Part shown: positions 1 to 8,502 of the stretch, piece after piece
How positions within the stretch are numbered: position 1 is the first letter of the stretch
Layout of the letters: every line of letters begins with the position of its first letter
NCBI GenBank assembly: GCA_016284235.1
Contig: JAEEOK010000055.1
Coordinates: 1 to 34,371, forward strand
DNA length: 34,371 nt
From: Succinivibrionaceae bacterium
GTDB taxonomy: Bacteria; Pseudomonadota; Gammaproteobacteria; Enterobacterales; Succinivibrionaceae
Direction of reading: 5' to 3'
The notes under the pieces: generated by a model
Databases searched by the model: none
What the model was told of the DNA's origin: nothing
The model's input: the letters and a program-made list of their open reading frames with translations, nothing else
Made by a program: the position numbers and the translations under genes

Positions 1-1
1 A

Positions 2-220
2 ATTCTGCAAATATACGAGCTGAACGACGAGGATTCATACCAGGCAATTTTTAAATTTATCAGAGATTTTCAGTTGGCTAAATGCAACGGTAAGTATGTA
101 AATCTTCTGACAAAATCCGACTTTTTGGATAAGATTTCTGAGCTTACAAAACTACCGGTCAAATCCGCGCTTTTAACTCAGAAACAGTACGAGAAAATCA
201 TGAATTACCGATTCAAATAA
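2..220 (+). CDS. C-terminal fragment of an unrecognised protein (runs off the left edge)
   Basis: An open frame enters from the left edge in frame 2 and ends at TAA 218-220, giving 72 residues with no start inside the window. The sequence is polar and lysine-rich, predicted soluble and largely helical, and ends in KIMNYRFK. It shows no catalytic motif, membrane segment or cysteine pattern I recognise. The overall style (a short helical tail with a proline in the middle, LPVKSALLT) loosely recalls C-termini of some transposases, but this is only an impression. No terminator follows it. Confidence 0.5.
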   Translation: MLQIYELNDEDSYQAIFKFIRDFQLAKCNGKYVNLLTKSDFLDKISELTKLPVKSALLTQKQYEKIMNYRFK

Positions 221-791
221 CTGGTATTTTTAATAAGTGAATCACGATGGCAAATTCTTTAGTAATTTTAAAAGTTCTCACAAGGATTTGGCGAAAAACT
301 CGAAAGTCAGGTATCATAAGTTAATCAAATATCCCAAAATTAGCATTTTCTAAGTTCTTAAATTGAGTTCTGTAACTGTTCCGCATCATCACGCTTTCGA
401 ACCGGTTTCTGAAATTTCTGTTTCAGCAGATGTTTACCTCAAAATTGTCCAGCCTGTACAGAACTGTAAATAAAGGCATGATAAGCAAAAATCAGGACGG
501 AAGATTTATCATTCAAGAAACACTGCCGCATAAACGCATGATCTGCTGTTTATAAAAACATCTGCTGCAAAATATAATTTAAGTGTCTGAAATTATTCTG
601 CTTTATCAGGTTCAGCATCGCTGCCGCAGAAAAAAAACACGTCAGAGAGCATGCGGCAGTTCTTATTTTTGAGGGACAATTACATTCAAATTTTGTACAG
701 CGCGCTTTTCTGTATCTCTATCCGCCGTCGCAGTTTTACTTTACAGAAAAATGATAGAATCACCCCTGATGACAGGGAAAGAGTGGCAATC
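221..791. other. Intergenic region with nested inverted repeats
   Basis: No supported gene lies here. I see a 12-bp perfect inverted repeat (CAGCAGATGTTT 424-435, AAACATCTGCTG 556-567). The 8-mer CTGCCGCA occurs twice (523-530 and 621-628), and its complement TGCGGCAG lies at 652-659. A candidate promoter is at 549-578. The frame of the downstream gene stays open back to an ATG at 651, but residues encoded before 792 look like translated leader rather than protein. Confidence 0.5.
549..578 (+). promoter_or_regulatory. Candidate sigma70 promoter for the O-antigen-ligase-like gene
   Basis: A perfect TATAAT at 573-578 has TTTATA (4 of 6 matches to TTGACA) at 549-554 with an 18-bp spacer. Initiation near 585 would give a leader of about 200 nt that includes the CTGCCGCA (621) / TGCGGCAG (652) hairpin. 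The -35 is weak, so confidence is low. Confidence 0.35.
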
Positions 792-2471
792 ATGGAAATA
801 TCCAATAAAATACATACCGATACTAATATATATCTGTGTTTCATCTTCTGGTTTTTGTTTTTTCCTCTCTCACATTTCGCGCACTTTCTCGATGAATCAA
901 TTCTTGGTTCGACTGTAAATCTTTACGGTATCATAACCATTACGCTGGTAGCTGCAAACAGTCTGTGGTATCTCAATCGAAACCTTGTTCTTCATAACAC
1001 TGAAATATTAAGAAACATGGCTGTAGCCACAGGATTTCTTGCCATTCCTCTCATCCTGCATGCAACTGAAATAAGTAAATCAGTACCGATGATTCTTCCC
1101 TTCGTCATAGTAGCCACGGTTGTTTTTTCTCTGCATCAAATCAGGTACAGCATAGAGAAAAGAAATCTGCTGCTGTGGATAATTCTAGCCGGAAACACTA
1201 TCAACGCGATGCTTCACGATGCATCTCTTGTAATGCAGTACAATATAGAAACCCCTCCGGCCGACGGCATTCTTACCAGCATAAGCATAATAATATGCAT
1301 GTACCTTCTGCTCAGATCGAATTTTTCAGTCTTTAACATCATAGGCAATCTGTTTACACTGATAATTCTTTATCTTTACCTTCTTCATCACATAAACATC
1401 AAGGTTATTTTAATAATAGTTCCTTCAGCCACAATTCTGCTGGGACTTTTGCTCAAAGAGGATCTGAAAACAGGACTTTCAATTATTGCAGTCGGATCAG
1501 CCTGCACATGGGTTGCATACTGTCTGGGCTTCTTTGAAGATTTTGATCCGGTTTCCGAATTAAGCAACTATATAACGAATACCATGGCCCATATCAATAC
1601 TGCATGGAACAACTTTCTGTTAGGTCACGGATTGGGAACATTTGCCATGGCAAACCTCGAAGTCAATCCCAACTACTATACGGAAAGAGCATACAGCACC
1701 GTACTGCACCTTATTGCCACAGGTGGCATAACTGCATTAGTTCCGCTGCTGCTGTACTGCTATGCTATGGTGAAGTCATGTCTGGACAGAAAAAACAGTC
1801 TGAGCAAACAATTAAGCAATCTTTGTCTGATGCTGCCTTTTATACTTTCTGCAATTACGACAAGCATCAGTGTTTTTTCAACGCCTGTATTTCTCGCCAT
1901 GTGCTATGCCATCTGGTACGTATCATGTCAAAACAGCATAAAGAAAAGAACTGTCAAATGGAATCAAATTTATATCCGGAGACTGCCTATTGCGATAATT
2001 ACAGTAATCAGTCTTGCCTTTTTTATAACCGGCATAATTTCCATCAACCAGTTTGCCAAAATTGAAAAGAACGGCGACTGTGAAAATCTGCAGAGGATCA
2101 TAAACCCTATCATTGTAGGAGATTATCTCATACAGCATGAAATGAAATGTGTATATGACGGATTAACAGTCATTCCGGTTGCAAAGTGGCTTGCTTCATA
2201 CAGGAAAATTATGACTGAAGAAATCATACCGTACCATCCGAAGAAGGTATTCTTTGAACATCTTATAAATCTTGAAGAACACTACACTGAAGCAGAAAAA
2301 AAGGAAATACGGGATCTTGCAGACAAACTTTATCCTACTCTTCTTATGGAGATTGATGAAAATAAAAAAGCAGACTCGGAGTCCAAAACTGATGACAACC
2401 AAAAAGCAGACTCGAAGCCTAAAACTGATGATAACCAAAAAGCAGACTCTGGGAATGAAATTAAAAGTTGA
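792..2471 (+). CDS. O-antigen ligase/polymerase-like (Wzy_C-type) integral membrane protein
   Basis: This 559-residue protein has about eleven hydrophobic segments between residues 10 and 430, then a soluble C-terminal region. The loop motif GHGLGTF at residues 278-284 sits in a large extracytoplasmic stretch, as in the Wzy_C family (WaaL O-antigen ligases, PglL protein O-oligosaccharyltransferases, Wzy polymerases). These inner-membrane enzymes move undecaprenyl-linked glycans onto lipid A-core, protein or another repeat unit. I cannot say which acceptor applies, because no other glycan gene lies in the window. I chose ATG 792 (MEISNK) because the first membrane segment follows directly; a longer ATG at 651 adds 47 residues that do not look like protein. 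The ribosome site is weak (GGGAAAGAG). The tail carries KADS-type tandem repeats. It ends 145 nt before nadB on the same strand. Confidence 0.7.
   Translation: MEISNKIHTDTNIYLCFIFWFLFFPLSHFAHFLDESILGSTVNLYGIITITLVAANSLWYLNRNLVLHNTEILRNMAVATGFLAIPLILHATEISKSVPMILPFVIVATVVFSLHQIRYSIEKRNLLLWIILAGNTINAMLHDASLVMQYNIETPPADGILTSISIIICMYLLLRSNFSVFNIIGNLFTLIILYLYLLHHINIKVILIIVPSATILLGLLLKEDLKTGLSIIAVGSACTWVAYCLGFFEDFDPVSELSNYITNTMAHINTAWNNFLLGHGLGTFAMANLEVNPNYYTERAYSTVLHLIATGGITALVPLLLYCYAMVKSCLDRKNSLSKQLSNLCLMLPFILSAITTSISVFSTPVFLAMCYAIWYVSCQNSIKKRTVKWNQIYIRRLPIAIITVISLAFFITGIISINQFAKIEKNGDCENLQRIINPIIVGDYLIQHEMKCVYDGLTVIPVAKWLASYRKIMTEEIIPYHPKKVFFEHLINLEEHYTEAEKKEIRDLADKLYPTLLMEIDENKKADSESKTDDNQKADSKPKTDDNQKADSGNEIKS
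2367..2450 (+). repeat. 36-bp in-frame tandem repeat in the ligase-like gene
   Basis: Two complete 36-bp units (2367-2402 and 2403-2438) and a 12-bp partial third (2439-2450) encode the 12-residue unit KADSxxKTDDNQ, then KADS. The repeat lies in the last 35 residues of the ligase-like protein and forms a charged hydrophilic tail. Because the unit is a multiple of three, copy-number change would lengthen the tail without a frameshift. Confidence 0.9.
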
Positions 2472-2572
2472 CTGCAGGTTTTCAAATCTGCCGGGCAGAA
2501 ATGCAGGAAGCGGTTCAAAACACCTGCATAAGTCTATTTTTTCTTCTTCAATAACTATCAGCCTTTTCAAAG

Positions 2573-2581
2573 TGATAAAAT
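2573..2581 (+). promoter_or_regulatory. Candidate extended -10 promoter for nadB
   Basis: TGATAAAAT combines a TGn extension with TAAAAT (5 of 6 to TATAAT), 35 bases before the nadB ATG. No convincing -35 is visible, which is tolerated when the TGn extension is present. The alternative is read-through from the upstream gene. Confidence 0.35.
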
Positions 2582-2615
2582 GTTCACATATTCAACTAGT
2601 GAGAGAACAGCATAA

Positions 2616-4235
2616 ATGAGTGAACATACAGAAAGAACTTGTGATGTCCTAATTATAGGAAGCGGTGCAGCCGGTCTTACACTGGCTCTGAAACTTGCAG
2701 ATTCAGATCCGAATATAAATCTGATAGTAATCAGCAAAGGACCTATATCAGAAGGCTCAACCTCAAAGGCACAGGGAGGCATAGCTGCCGTATGCAATGT
2801 GTATGCAGACAATGACAGTATAGAGTCTCACATCAATGACACACTGATAGCCGGTGCTGGTCTCTGTGAAAAAAGTGCAGTTGAATTTACCGTTAAAAAT
2901 GCCAAAGACAGCATTGAATGGCTTATCAGAGAAGGCGTAGATTTCGATAAGATGGATGACTCAAACAATGACTACCATCTTACCCGTGAAGGCGGACACA
3001 GCCACCGAAGGATATTTCACGCAGCAGATGCGACAGGCAAGGCAGTGCAGGATACGCTTATCAGTCAGGCTATAAATCATCCGCAAATAACCGTTCTGGA
3101 AAAATTCAACGTAATTGATCTTGTTACTACAAGAAAGCTGGGGCTTCCTGGTAACAGGGTTCTGGGAGTTTATGTACTCAACTGTGCAACAGGCAATGTT
3201 GAGAACATATACGCAAAATTTACTGCTCTCTGTACCGGCGGTGCATCAAAAGTATACCAGTACACCACAAATACCGAAGTAAGTTCCGGTGACGGTATAG
3301 CAATGGCATGGCGTGCGGGATGCCGCGTTGCAAACATGGAATTCAACCAGTTTCATCCTACGACTCTGTACAACGCAAGTGATCGCAATTTTCTTTTATC
3401 AGAAGCCTTGAGAGGCGAGGGTGCACTCCTGAAAAGACCGGACGGAACAAGATTTATGCCGGATTATGACAAAAGAGAGGAACTGGCGCCTAGGGATGTT
3501 GTTGCAAGAGCTATAGATCACGAAATGAAGCGTCTTGGCGTTGACTGCATGTATCTTGATATCAGTTACAAGGATCCAGAATTTGTAAAGAAGCATTTCC
3601 CTACTATCTATGAAAGATGTCTGAAAGTCGGAATAGATATAACCAAGCAGCCTATACCTGTAGTTCCTGCTGCACATTACACCTGCGGAGGAGTAATGGT
3701 GGATGAAAGAGCTTTAACAGATATATCAAACCTGTACGCAATCGGTGAAGTTTCCTATACAGGTCTGCACGGAGCAAACCGAATGGCATCGAACTCAATT
3801 CTCGAGTGTCTTGTTTACGGAGCTTCTGCAGCAAAGGACATACTGGGCAAAATTAAATCGGCTCCCGGCATAGTCAAATTTCCTTACTGGGACGACAGTC
3901 AGGTCACCGACTCTGACGAGGAGGTAATTATTCAGCATAACTGGCACGAACTCAGAATGGTAATGTGGGATTTTGTCGGAATCGTAAGAACAAACAAAAG
4001 ACTGCAAAGAGCTCAGCACCGCATTGATTTGCTTAAAAAGGAAGTCCGTGAATATTACCGGAATTTTAGGATAACAAACAACCTTCTGGAACTCCGCAAT
4101 CTCCTTCAAATTGCAGATCTGGTTATCAAGTCAGCTCTTGAAAGAAAGGAATCAAGAGGTCTGAACTACAATACAGACTATCCTGACATGCTTGAAGATT
4201 CAAAACCGACTGTACTTACACCGAAAATCAAGTAA
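2616..4235 (+). CDS. nadB: L-aspartate oxidase
   Basis: This flavoenzyme oxidises L-aspartate to iminoaspartate, the first step of de novo NAD synthesis; NadA then makes quinolinate. The 539 residues match the usual length. Visible signatures are the FAD dinucleotide fold GSGAAG at 15-20, SxxAQGG at 49-55, EGGHSHRRI at 125-133, HPTT at 247-250, SEALRGEGA at 262-270, and H354 in AAHYTCGG. These identify the succinate dehydrogenase/aspartate oxidase flavoprotein family; EGGHSHRRI is typical of NadB. A C-terminal helical region (about 420-510) follows, as in NadB. ATG 2616 is preceded by GAGAGAAC. nadA and nadC are not in the window. A strong intrinsic terminator lies 22 bases past the stop, so transcription probably ends here. 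Fumarate can replace oxygen as electron acceptor in characterised NadB enzymes, which suits an anaerobe. Confidence 0.96.
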   Translation: MSEHTERTCDVLIIGSGAAGLTLALKLADSDPNINLIVISKGPISEGSTSKAQGGIAAVCNVYADNDSIESHINDTLIAGAGLCEKSAVEFTVKNAKDSIEWLIREGVDFDKMDDSNNDYHLTREGGHSHRRIFHAADATGKAVQDTLISQAINHPQITVLEKFNVIDLVTTRKLGLPGNRVLGVYVLNCATGNVENIYAKFTALCTGGASKVYQYTTNTEVSSGDGIAMAWRAGCRVANMEFNQFHPTTLYNASDRNFLLSEALRGEGALLKRPDGTRFMPDYDKREELAPRDVVARAIDHEMKRLGVDCMYLDISYKDPEFVKKHFPTIYERCLKVGIDITKQPIPVVPAAHYTCGGVMVDERALTDISNLYAIGEVSYTGLHGANRMASNSILECLVYGASAAKDILGKIKSAPGIVKFPYWDDSQVTDSDEEVIIQHNWHELRMVMWDFVGIVRTNKRLQRAQHRIDLLKKEVREYYRNFRITNNLLELRNLLQIADLVIKSALERKESRGLNYNTDYPDMLEDSKPTVLTPKIK

Positions 4236-4257
4236 GCAGAGGTTTCTCCGTAATCAT

Positions 4258-4292
4258 GAAAGTCCCTCCATTTTTGGAGGGACTTTCTTTTT
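4258..4292 (+). terminator. Intrinsic terminator after nadB
   Basis: A perfect 12-bp stem (GAAAGTCCCTCC 4258-4269 with GGAGGGACTTTC 4276-4287) encloses a 6-nt loop and is followed by a T run. Confidence 0.93.
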
Positions 4293-4513
4293 GCCAATCA
4301 GTCATACAAAATTACCTGAAGCACAAGATTATTGTCAGACATTCGCCGCACATGATCTGAGAGAGTTCCGAGTGCACATCAGGACTGAAATTTGATCAGC
4401 TGCTTTCTTATTTCACGGAACAACAACCGTGCACTGTTTATTTTAAAGGAGTAAAAAGAGAACCTGGGCAACAGACAAAACAGCAACAGGGAGAGATGGA
4501 AAAAATTCATGAA

Positions 4514-4600
4514 TGGTGCCTCGGGTCGGACTCGAACCGACACGGTTTTAAAGCCGGCGGATTTTGAATCCGCTGCGTCTACCAATTCCGCCACCAAGGC
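4514..4600 (-). tRNA. tRNA-Leu (anticodon CAA)
   Basis: The reverse strand folds as an 87-nt class II tRNA with encoded CCA (4514-4516). The acceptor stem GCCTTGG pairs with CCGAGGC using one G-T pair, and the discriminator is A. The anticodon stem GCGGA/TCCGC holds the loop TTCAAAA, so the anticodon is CAA, reading UUG. A long variable arm precedes the T arm GGTTCGAGTCC. It lies 102 bases downstream of lptG on the same strand but has its own strong promoter. No good terminator follows: only a 4-bp stem (ATTC/GAAT) before a T run. Confidence 0.97.
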
Positions 4601-4654
4601 ATTTCTGAAACAGCCGGTATACATTAAAACCAGAAACCAGCCTCAAGCGTGAGG

Positions 4655-4684
4655 ATTATATTTCACATATGGCGCATATGTCAA
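4655..4684 (-). promoter_or_regulatory. Near-consensus sigma70 promoter of tRNA-Leu(CAA)
   Basis: On the minus strand a perfect TTGACA (4679-4684) and a perfect TATAAT (4655-4660) are separated by 18 bp. The spacer contains two CATATG palindromes separated by three bases (4666-4680). Initiation near 4648 would give a 5' leader of about 48 nt before the mature tRNA. Confidence 0.85.
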
Positions 4685-4702
4685 GAATCTGTTAATTAAA
4701 AA

Positions 4703-5782
4703 CTATCTTTTGCGAAGCATAAATACTGCCACAAAGAAAAATACAAGACTAGGCAGAAGTACACAAATAAACGGCTGTATACCAAATACAAGACTCATCG
4801 GAGAAAACGTCTGATTTGCGACATAAAATACAAACCCGTAAACTATGCCAAGCACAATGCGCGAACTTAAAGAAAGAGAGCGCATTGATCCGAAAGCAAC
4901 AGTGGAGGCAAGAAAGATCATTGTTATAACAGCAAAAGGAGAAAGAGTTTTCCTCCAAAACTCAAGTTCATAACGATCTGCCTTTAATTTATTTTTCTTC
5001 AGATATTTTATATATGAATACAGTCCGTGAATAGAAAGTTCATCAGGAGAATTAGAAAAAACATTGAATTTATCAGGTGTGAGAGTCAGAGACCATTCTG
5101 CAAACTCTTCTTTTTCACTGGTAAAACCTTCATCGCCGAACTTTCTGGTGGTAATATTGAAAAACTTCCACTTTCCATCTTCAAATTTGGCATACTCCGC
5201 CTTTGAATGAGAAATCATCTTTCTCGAATCCGGATCAAATGTGTACTTCTCCACATTTTTCAGTTCACCAACTGCACTGGCCTGCGACATATAAAAGAAG
5301 TCATTTTTCTCGCGAACCCACAAATTACCTGTTACACCTGATGAAATGGAAACACCCTTGATAGCCATGGCCCTGAGTTCATCATACTTAAACTGAGTGT
5401 ACGGAACGACAAACTCTCCAATCAGTATGACAAACAGCATAAGAGGGATTGCCATTTTCACACTTGCGGTTACTATCTTCAGCTTAGATACACCGCATGC
5501 CTGAAGTACGACAAGTTCTGATCTGGCAGACATCAGACACAAAGCCACAACAGTGCCCATAAGTGCGGAAAGAGGGAAAAAAACATAAAAATTATGCGGA
5601 ATCAGCATGGTCACTGATTCCACAGCTGTCATGACGGTATATGTTCCGGTTCCCACATACCTGAGCTGTTCCATAAATTTAATCAGCCATGAAATCAGGC
5701 ATAAAAAGAGGCTGACATAAATTATCCAAACTGTAACCTGTCTTCCGACATAACGATCGACAATACCGGGGATGAATCTCAT
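4703..5782 (-). CDS. lptG: LPS export ABC transporter permease LptG
   Basis: LptG forms, with LptF and the ATPase LptB, the inner-membrane LptB2FG complex that extracts LPS and passes it to LptC/LptA. The 359 residues are typical. The YjgP/YjgQ fold is evident: about three N-terminal membrane segments (residues 15-35, 60-85, 100-125), a periplasmic beta-jellyroll (about 130-265), and three C-terminal segments (about 275-355) ending FMLRKR. The conserved N-terminal stretch beginning RFIPGIVDRYVGRQV supports the ATG at 5782. Its start overlaps the lptF stop by 4 bases (ATGA), so the pair is translationally coupled. lptB is not in the window. Confidence 0.93.
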   Translation of the reverse strand: MRFIPGIVDRYVGRQVTVWIIYVSLFLCLISWLIKFMEQLRYVGTGTYTVMTAVESVTMLIPHNFYVFFPLSALMGTVVALCLMSARSELVVLQACGVSKLKIVTASVKMAIPLMLFVILIGEFVVPYTQFKYDELRAMAIKGVSISSGVTGNLWVREKNDFFYMSQASAVGELKNVEKYTFDPDSRKMISHSKAEYAKFEDGKWKFFNITTRKFGDEGFTSEKEEFAEWSLTLTPDKFNVFSNSPDELSIHGLYSYIKYLKKNKLKADRYELEFWRKTLSPFAVITMIFLASTVAFGSMRSLSLSSRIVLGIVYGFVFYVANQTFSPMSLVFGIQPFICVLLPSLVFFFVAVFMLRKR

Positions 5783-6951
5783 TGGGCGGATCTCCTTTTA
5801 AGCAATCTTCTGCGGTACCATGCGGTTTCCACCAAATTCAGAGGTATTGCCAAAAACAGAAGATACATAACCGGAACTATGTACAATCCCGGAAAAGCAG
5901 GGAAAGATCCCCTGTCAACAAGATTTTTAAGAGCTCCGCAGAAAAGGAAATAGGAACCGAAGATAAGCAGGGCCGGCAACAGTTTGGAAAACTTTCCCTG
6001 ACGCGGCTTAACACCTCCAAGAGGAACAACAATCAGTGTCAAAACGGGAATTGCCAGAGCAACTGAAATTCGCCACTGATATTCAGCTACCGACGACCGA
6101 TCATTGCTAGCAAGCAGTTCTGCAGAACTCTTGGCAGACGGTCTATCCGCCTTTGACTCATCATTGGTTTCAGAAATCCAGAAACGATACTCATCAAAAT
6201 TTGTAACCGCATACTGGTTATTTTTGTTCGGTCCTGAATAACTTCTTCCATTGGTAATAATAAACCACATTATGCCTTCCTTGTCCTTTGCAATATTACC
6301 GCCGGAAGCAACGGCATAAGTCGGCGGATAGCGATCATTGCCACGAAAGAAAAGATATATATTTTTCATTCTGCGCAGTTCATCGCTGTGTCCGTCTGAA
6401 TTATCATTTTCTGAATCTTTCTCGTAGGACAAATCTATTTTTCCTTCACCTTTACTAAGCTCATCAACATAGGCGACAACGCGGGATGAACCTCCCAGCT
6501 TAATAAACTTGCCGCTGTCTAACGCGAAATAACTTGCATTTTCCTTGGCATCATCGAGAAGGTTGGCCTGTTTCTGCATCGAAAGAGGAAGAAGATAGAT
6601 AGAATTAAAAAGAGCAATTCCGGCGGTGAGAACACCGACCACAAAGGAAATGGAGAGATTTTTAATCGGAGACACTCCAAAAGAGCGCATCACAACCATT
6701 TCTGAATCACTGCTGAACCGTGCATGCGTTATCAGCACAGCCAGATAAACCGTAAGAGGCAGCATGAAAACAGACATATTAGGAATGGACAGAAGCAATA
6801 TCTGCGAGACCAGAGACGCCGGGATATCACCCTTTGTTGCACGGGTCAAAATCTGTACAAAGCTCTGACACAGAAACACAGCCGTCAGGATCACAAACAG
6901 AGACAACTGAGTTTTTACAATCTCTTTAAATATATATCGCGATAAGATCAA
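5779..6951 (-). CDS. lptF: LPS export ABC transporter permease LptF
   Basis: This is the partner permease of LptG in the LptB2FG lipopolysaccharide extractor. It has 390 residues, slightly long for the family. There are three N-terminal membrane segments (about 13-32, 50-75, 100-122), a periplasmic jellyroll (about 140-290), and three C-terminal segments (about 295-375). The start is a TTG at 6949-6951 giving MILSRYIFKE, which aligns with known LptF N-termini; AGGA sits 7 bases upstream, so the TTG is credible. A highly acidic, Ser/Asn-rich stretch at residues 177-191 looks like an insertion in the jellyroll. It is divergent from holC, with a 288-base control region between them. Confidence 0.92.
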   Translation of the reverse strand: MILSRYIFKEIVKTQLSLFVILTAVFLCQSFVQILTRATKGDIPASLVSQILLLSIPNMSVFMLPLTVYLAVLITHARFSSDSEMVVMRSFGVSPIKNLSISFVVGVLTAGIALFNSIYLLPLSMQKQANLLDDAKENASYFALDSGKFIKLGGSSRVVAYVDELSKGEGKIDLSYEKDSENDNSDGHSDELRRMKNIYLFFRGNDRYPPTYAVASGGNIAKDKEGIMWFIITNGRSYSGPNKNNQYAVTNFDEYRFWISETNDESKADRPSAKSSAELLASNDRSSVAEYQWRISVALAIPVLTLIVVPLGGVKPRQGKFSKLLPALLIFGSYFLFCGALKNLVDRGSFPAFPGLYIVPVMYLLFLAIPLNLVETAWYRRRLLKRRSAQ

Positions 6952-7104
6952 ATGAAATCCTCTTACATCAAAGCTTTATCTTCATCGGCTATATTTTAAG
7001 ACATACCGGCATTTTTTTAAACAACCGCAGTTAATGACAGGCACAGGGTTCACAGAAGCAGAAGCTGTTCGCCAAATATATCAGCGAAGTTCCGCACTAT
7101 GCCA

Positions 7105-7142
7105 TATAATACTGTTAGTTTCTGAACTGTCGAAACTAACAG
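7105..7142. promoter_or_regulatory. TATAAT box followed by an 11-bp perfect inverted repeat (holC/lptF intergenic)
   Basis: TATAAT at 7105-7110 (plus strand) is followed after one base by CTGTTAGTTTC (7112-7122), a 9-base spacer, and GAAACTAACAG (7132-7142). The repeat covers the predicted start of a holC transcript. Neither strand has a T run after the stem, so it is not an intrinsic terminator; an operator or a 5' mRNA hairpin is more likely. No good -35 is seen. Confidence 0.45.
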
Positions 7143-7239
7143 AAAATAACAGGTTTCAAATCTTCAATATCAGTGAATGAATGTCGGTAGCGCTGTAAAG
7201 ATATTCATCTTGAACAGTTTCTGCCTGGAAAAGCGGACT

Positions 7240-7674
7240 ATGAATAAATGCGAATTCTATATTTCTGAAGGATGCACAATCCAGAATTTTTTTACAACAG
7301 TAGCGGCACAGATTACAGCAGACGTGCACCGCCGGTACTACAGAAGTTTCGGGAAAACTCTCGTAATCTGCAAAGATCCGGTCTCTTTATCAAAAGAAAT
7401 ATGGAAAGTTCCGGGTTTCATTCCCTGTGCAACCGCCGGCACCCCCTGTTATGAAGAAGCACCGGTCGTAATATCCGATCACTGGATAAAAGGATACGGA
7501 ATCATAGTAAACACCGACCTTGAACGAAGTTCATACAGTCCGGACGAACTGTCGTGCAGCATACTGATCGATTTCACGCTTAAATCAGTTCAGGATATTC
7601 TCGCAAGCTGCAGAAGCAGATACCGCCAGTTAAAAAACGGCGGCATACAGATTGAATCAATCAGGATAGACTGA
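7240..7674 (+). CDS. holC: DNA polymerase III chi subunit-like protein (HolC)
   Basis: The predicted protein has 144 residues against about 147 for E. coli HolC. It shows the family pattern: an N-terminal FYI strand, a segment GKTLVICKDP corresponding to GKRVLIACEDE, then LSKEIWKVPGFIPC, AGTPCYEEAPVVIS and an IIVNTD strand. Chi joins psi in the clamp-loader and contacts the C-terminus of SSB. The match rests on pattern, not strong identity, so some doubt remains. I placed the start at ATG 7240 because MNKCEFYI lines up with chi N-termini; an ATG at 7177 would add 21 residues. The ribosome site is poor. In many gammaproteobacteria holC lies between pepA and valS; here it is alone between lptF and plsC, with valS 15 kb away. 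It converges with plsC with 5 bases between stops. Confidence 0.75.
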   Translation: MNKCEFYISEGCTIQNFFTTVAAQITADVHRRYYRSFGKTLVICKDPVSLSKEIWKVPGFIPCATAGTPCYEEAPVVISDHWIKGYGIIVNTDLERSSYSPDELSCSILIDFTLKSVQDILASCRSRYRQLKNGGIQIESIRID

Positions 7675-7679
7675 ACTAA

Positions 7680-8501
7680 TTATTTATCCGAAGAACCGGA
7701 ACTGTCATCCTGATTATTCTGTACAGACTTCTTTACACCTGGTTTTACTCCGTCTCTGGTATTCAGTTCTGCAACTTTTGCATTCAGTTCTGCGATTTCC
7801 TTTTCAAACAAATCGTGAAGTTCCTGGGTACGGTTACGAACCTCCTTAAGATCATTCTTATTTTTCATATCAAATTCAGGATATCTTATAGGCTCGAGAT
7901 ATTTAATGATAAGATGTCCGTTGTTCCAGCGGTTCATATCAAACTCATCAAAATAGGTTGAAGCAACCATAGGAACGAGCGGAACTCCGGCTCCTGAAGC
8001 TGTTACAAGAGCACCGGGCTTAAATTTACCAAGTCCTTTTCCCTTTGAACGGGTTCCCTCCGGAAAAATCCATATTGAATATTTGCCTTTCCTGAGATTT
8101 TCTGAAACCTTGTCCATCGTTTCCATGGCTTTCTGCTTATTTTCACGATCAAGCCGAATGCTTCCAGCCAGAAAGAAAATGATTCCGAAAAGAGGAACCA
8201 GGACTAGACTCTTCTTGCCTATGGCTACAACGCCCGGGCGAACACCTTTGGCAAGAGCCACTATATCCCAGTTGCTCTGGTGATTTGCAGCATAGATGGC
8301 ATTAGGCACATCCTTAAGGAAGTCAGCTTCCTCAACATGCACCTTCAATCCCACTATTCTTGAAGCAGGGGCCAGAAGATACCTTGATACAACGTAGGTA
8401 TTTTTAGGGTTAAAAGGCCGGCACAAACAAATAACCAGTGCTATAAAAAAACTAATGATGCCTAAAACCAGCAGCACCAAAATTCTGCAGTACTTTAACA
8501 C
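7680..8501 (-). CDS. plsC: 1-acyl-sn-glycerol-3-phosphate acyltransferase
   Basis: PlsC acylates lysophosphatidate to phosphatidate at the inner membrane, the second acylation of phospholipid synthesis. The 273 residues include an N-terminal membrane segment (about 6-27), the catalytic box NHQSNWD at 73-79 (H74, D79), and FPEGTRS at 146-152. The last 50 residues form a charged extension (KPGVKKSVQNNQDDSSGSSD) beyond the catalytic fold, perhaps dispensable. The start is GTG at 8501, preceded by GGAGG with a 6-base spacer. That ribosome site lies in the last codons of parC, and the GTG begins one base after the parC stop, so translation is coupled. The parC-plsC order is shared with E. coli. 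Confidence 0.94.
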   Translation of the reverse strand: MLKYCRILVLLVLGIISFFIALVICLCRPFNPKNTYVVSRYLLAPASRIVGLKVHVEEADFLKDVPNAIYAANHQSNWDIVALAKGVRPGVVAIGKKSLVLVPLFGIIFFLAGSIRLDRENKQKAMETMDKVSENLRKGKYSIWIFPEGTRSKGKGLGKFKPGALVTASGAGVPLVPMVASTYFDEFDMNRWNNGHLIIKYLEPIRYPEFDMKNKNDLKEVRNRTQELHDLFEKEIAELNAKVAELNTRDGVKPGVKKSVQNNQDDSSGSSDK

Positions 8502-8502
8502 T

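Noticed and set aside
2196-2619. Open frames on both strands around the KADS repeat
   Set aside because: They are alternative-frame readings of the repeat tail of the ligase-like gene.
4503-4516. Terminator directly after tRNA-Leu
   Set aside because: The stem ATTC/GAAT is only 4 bp and includes the CCA-adjacent base; too weak to call.
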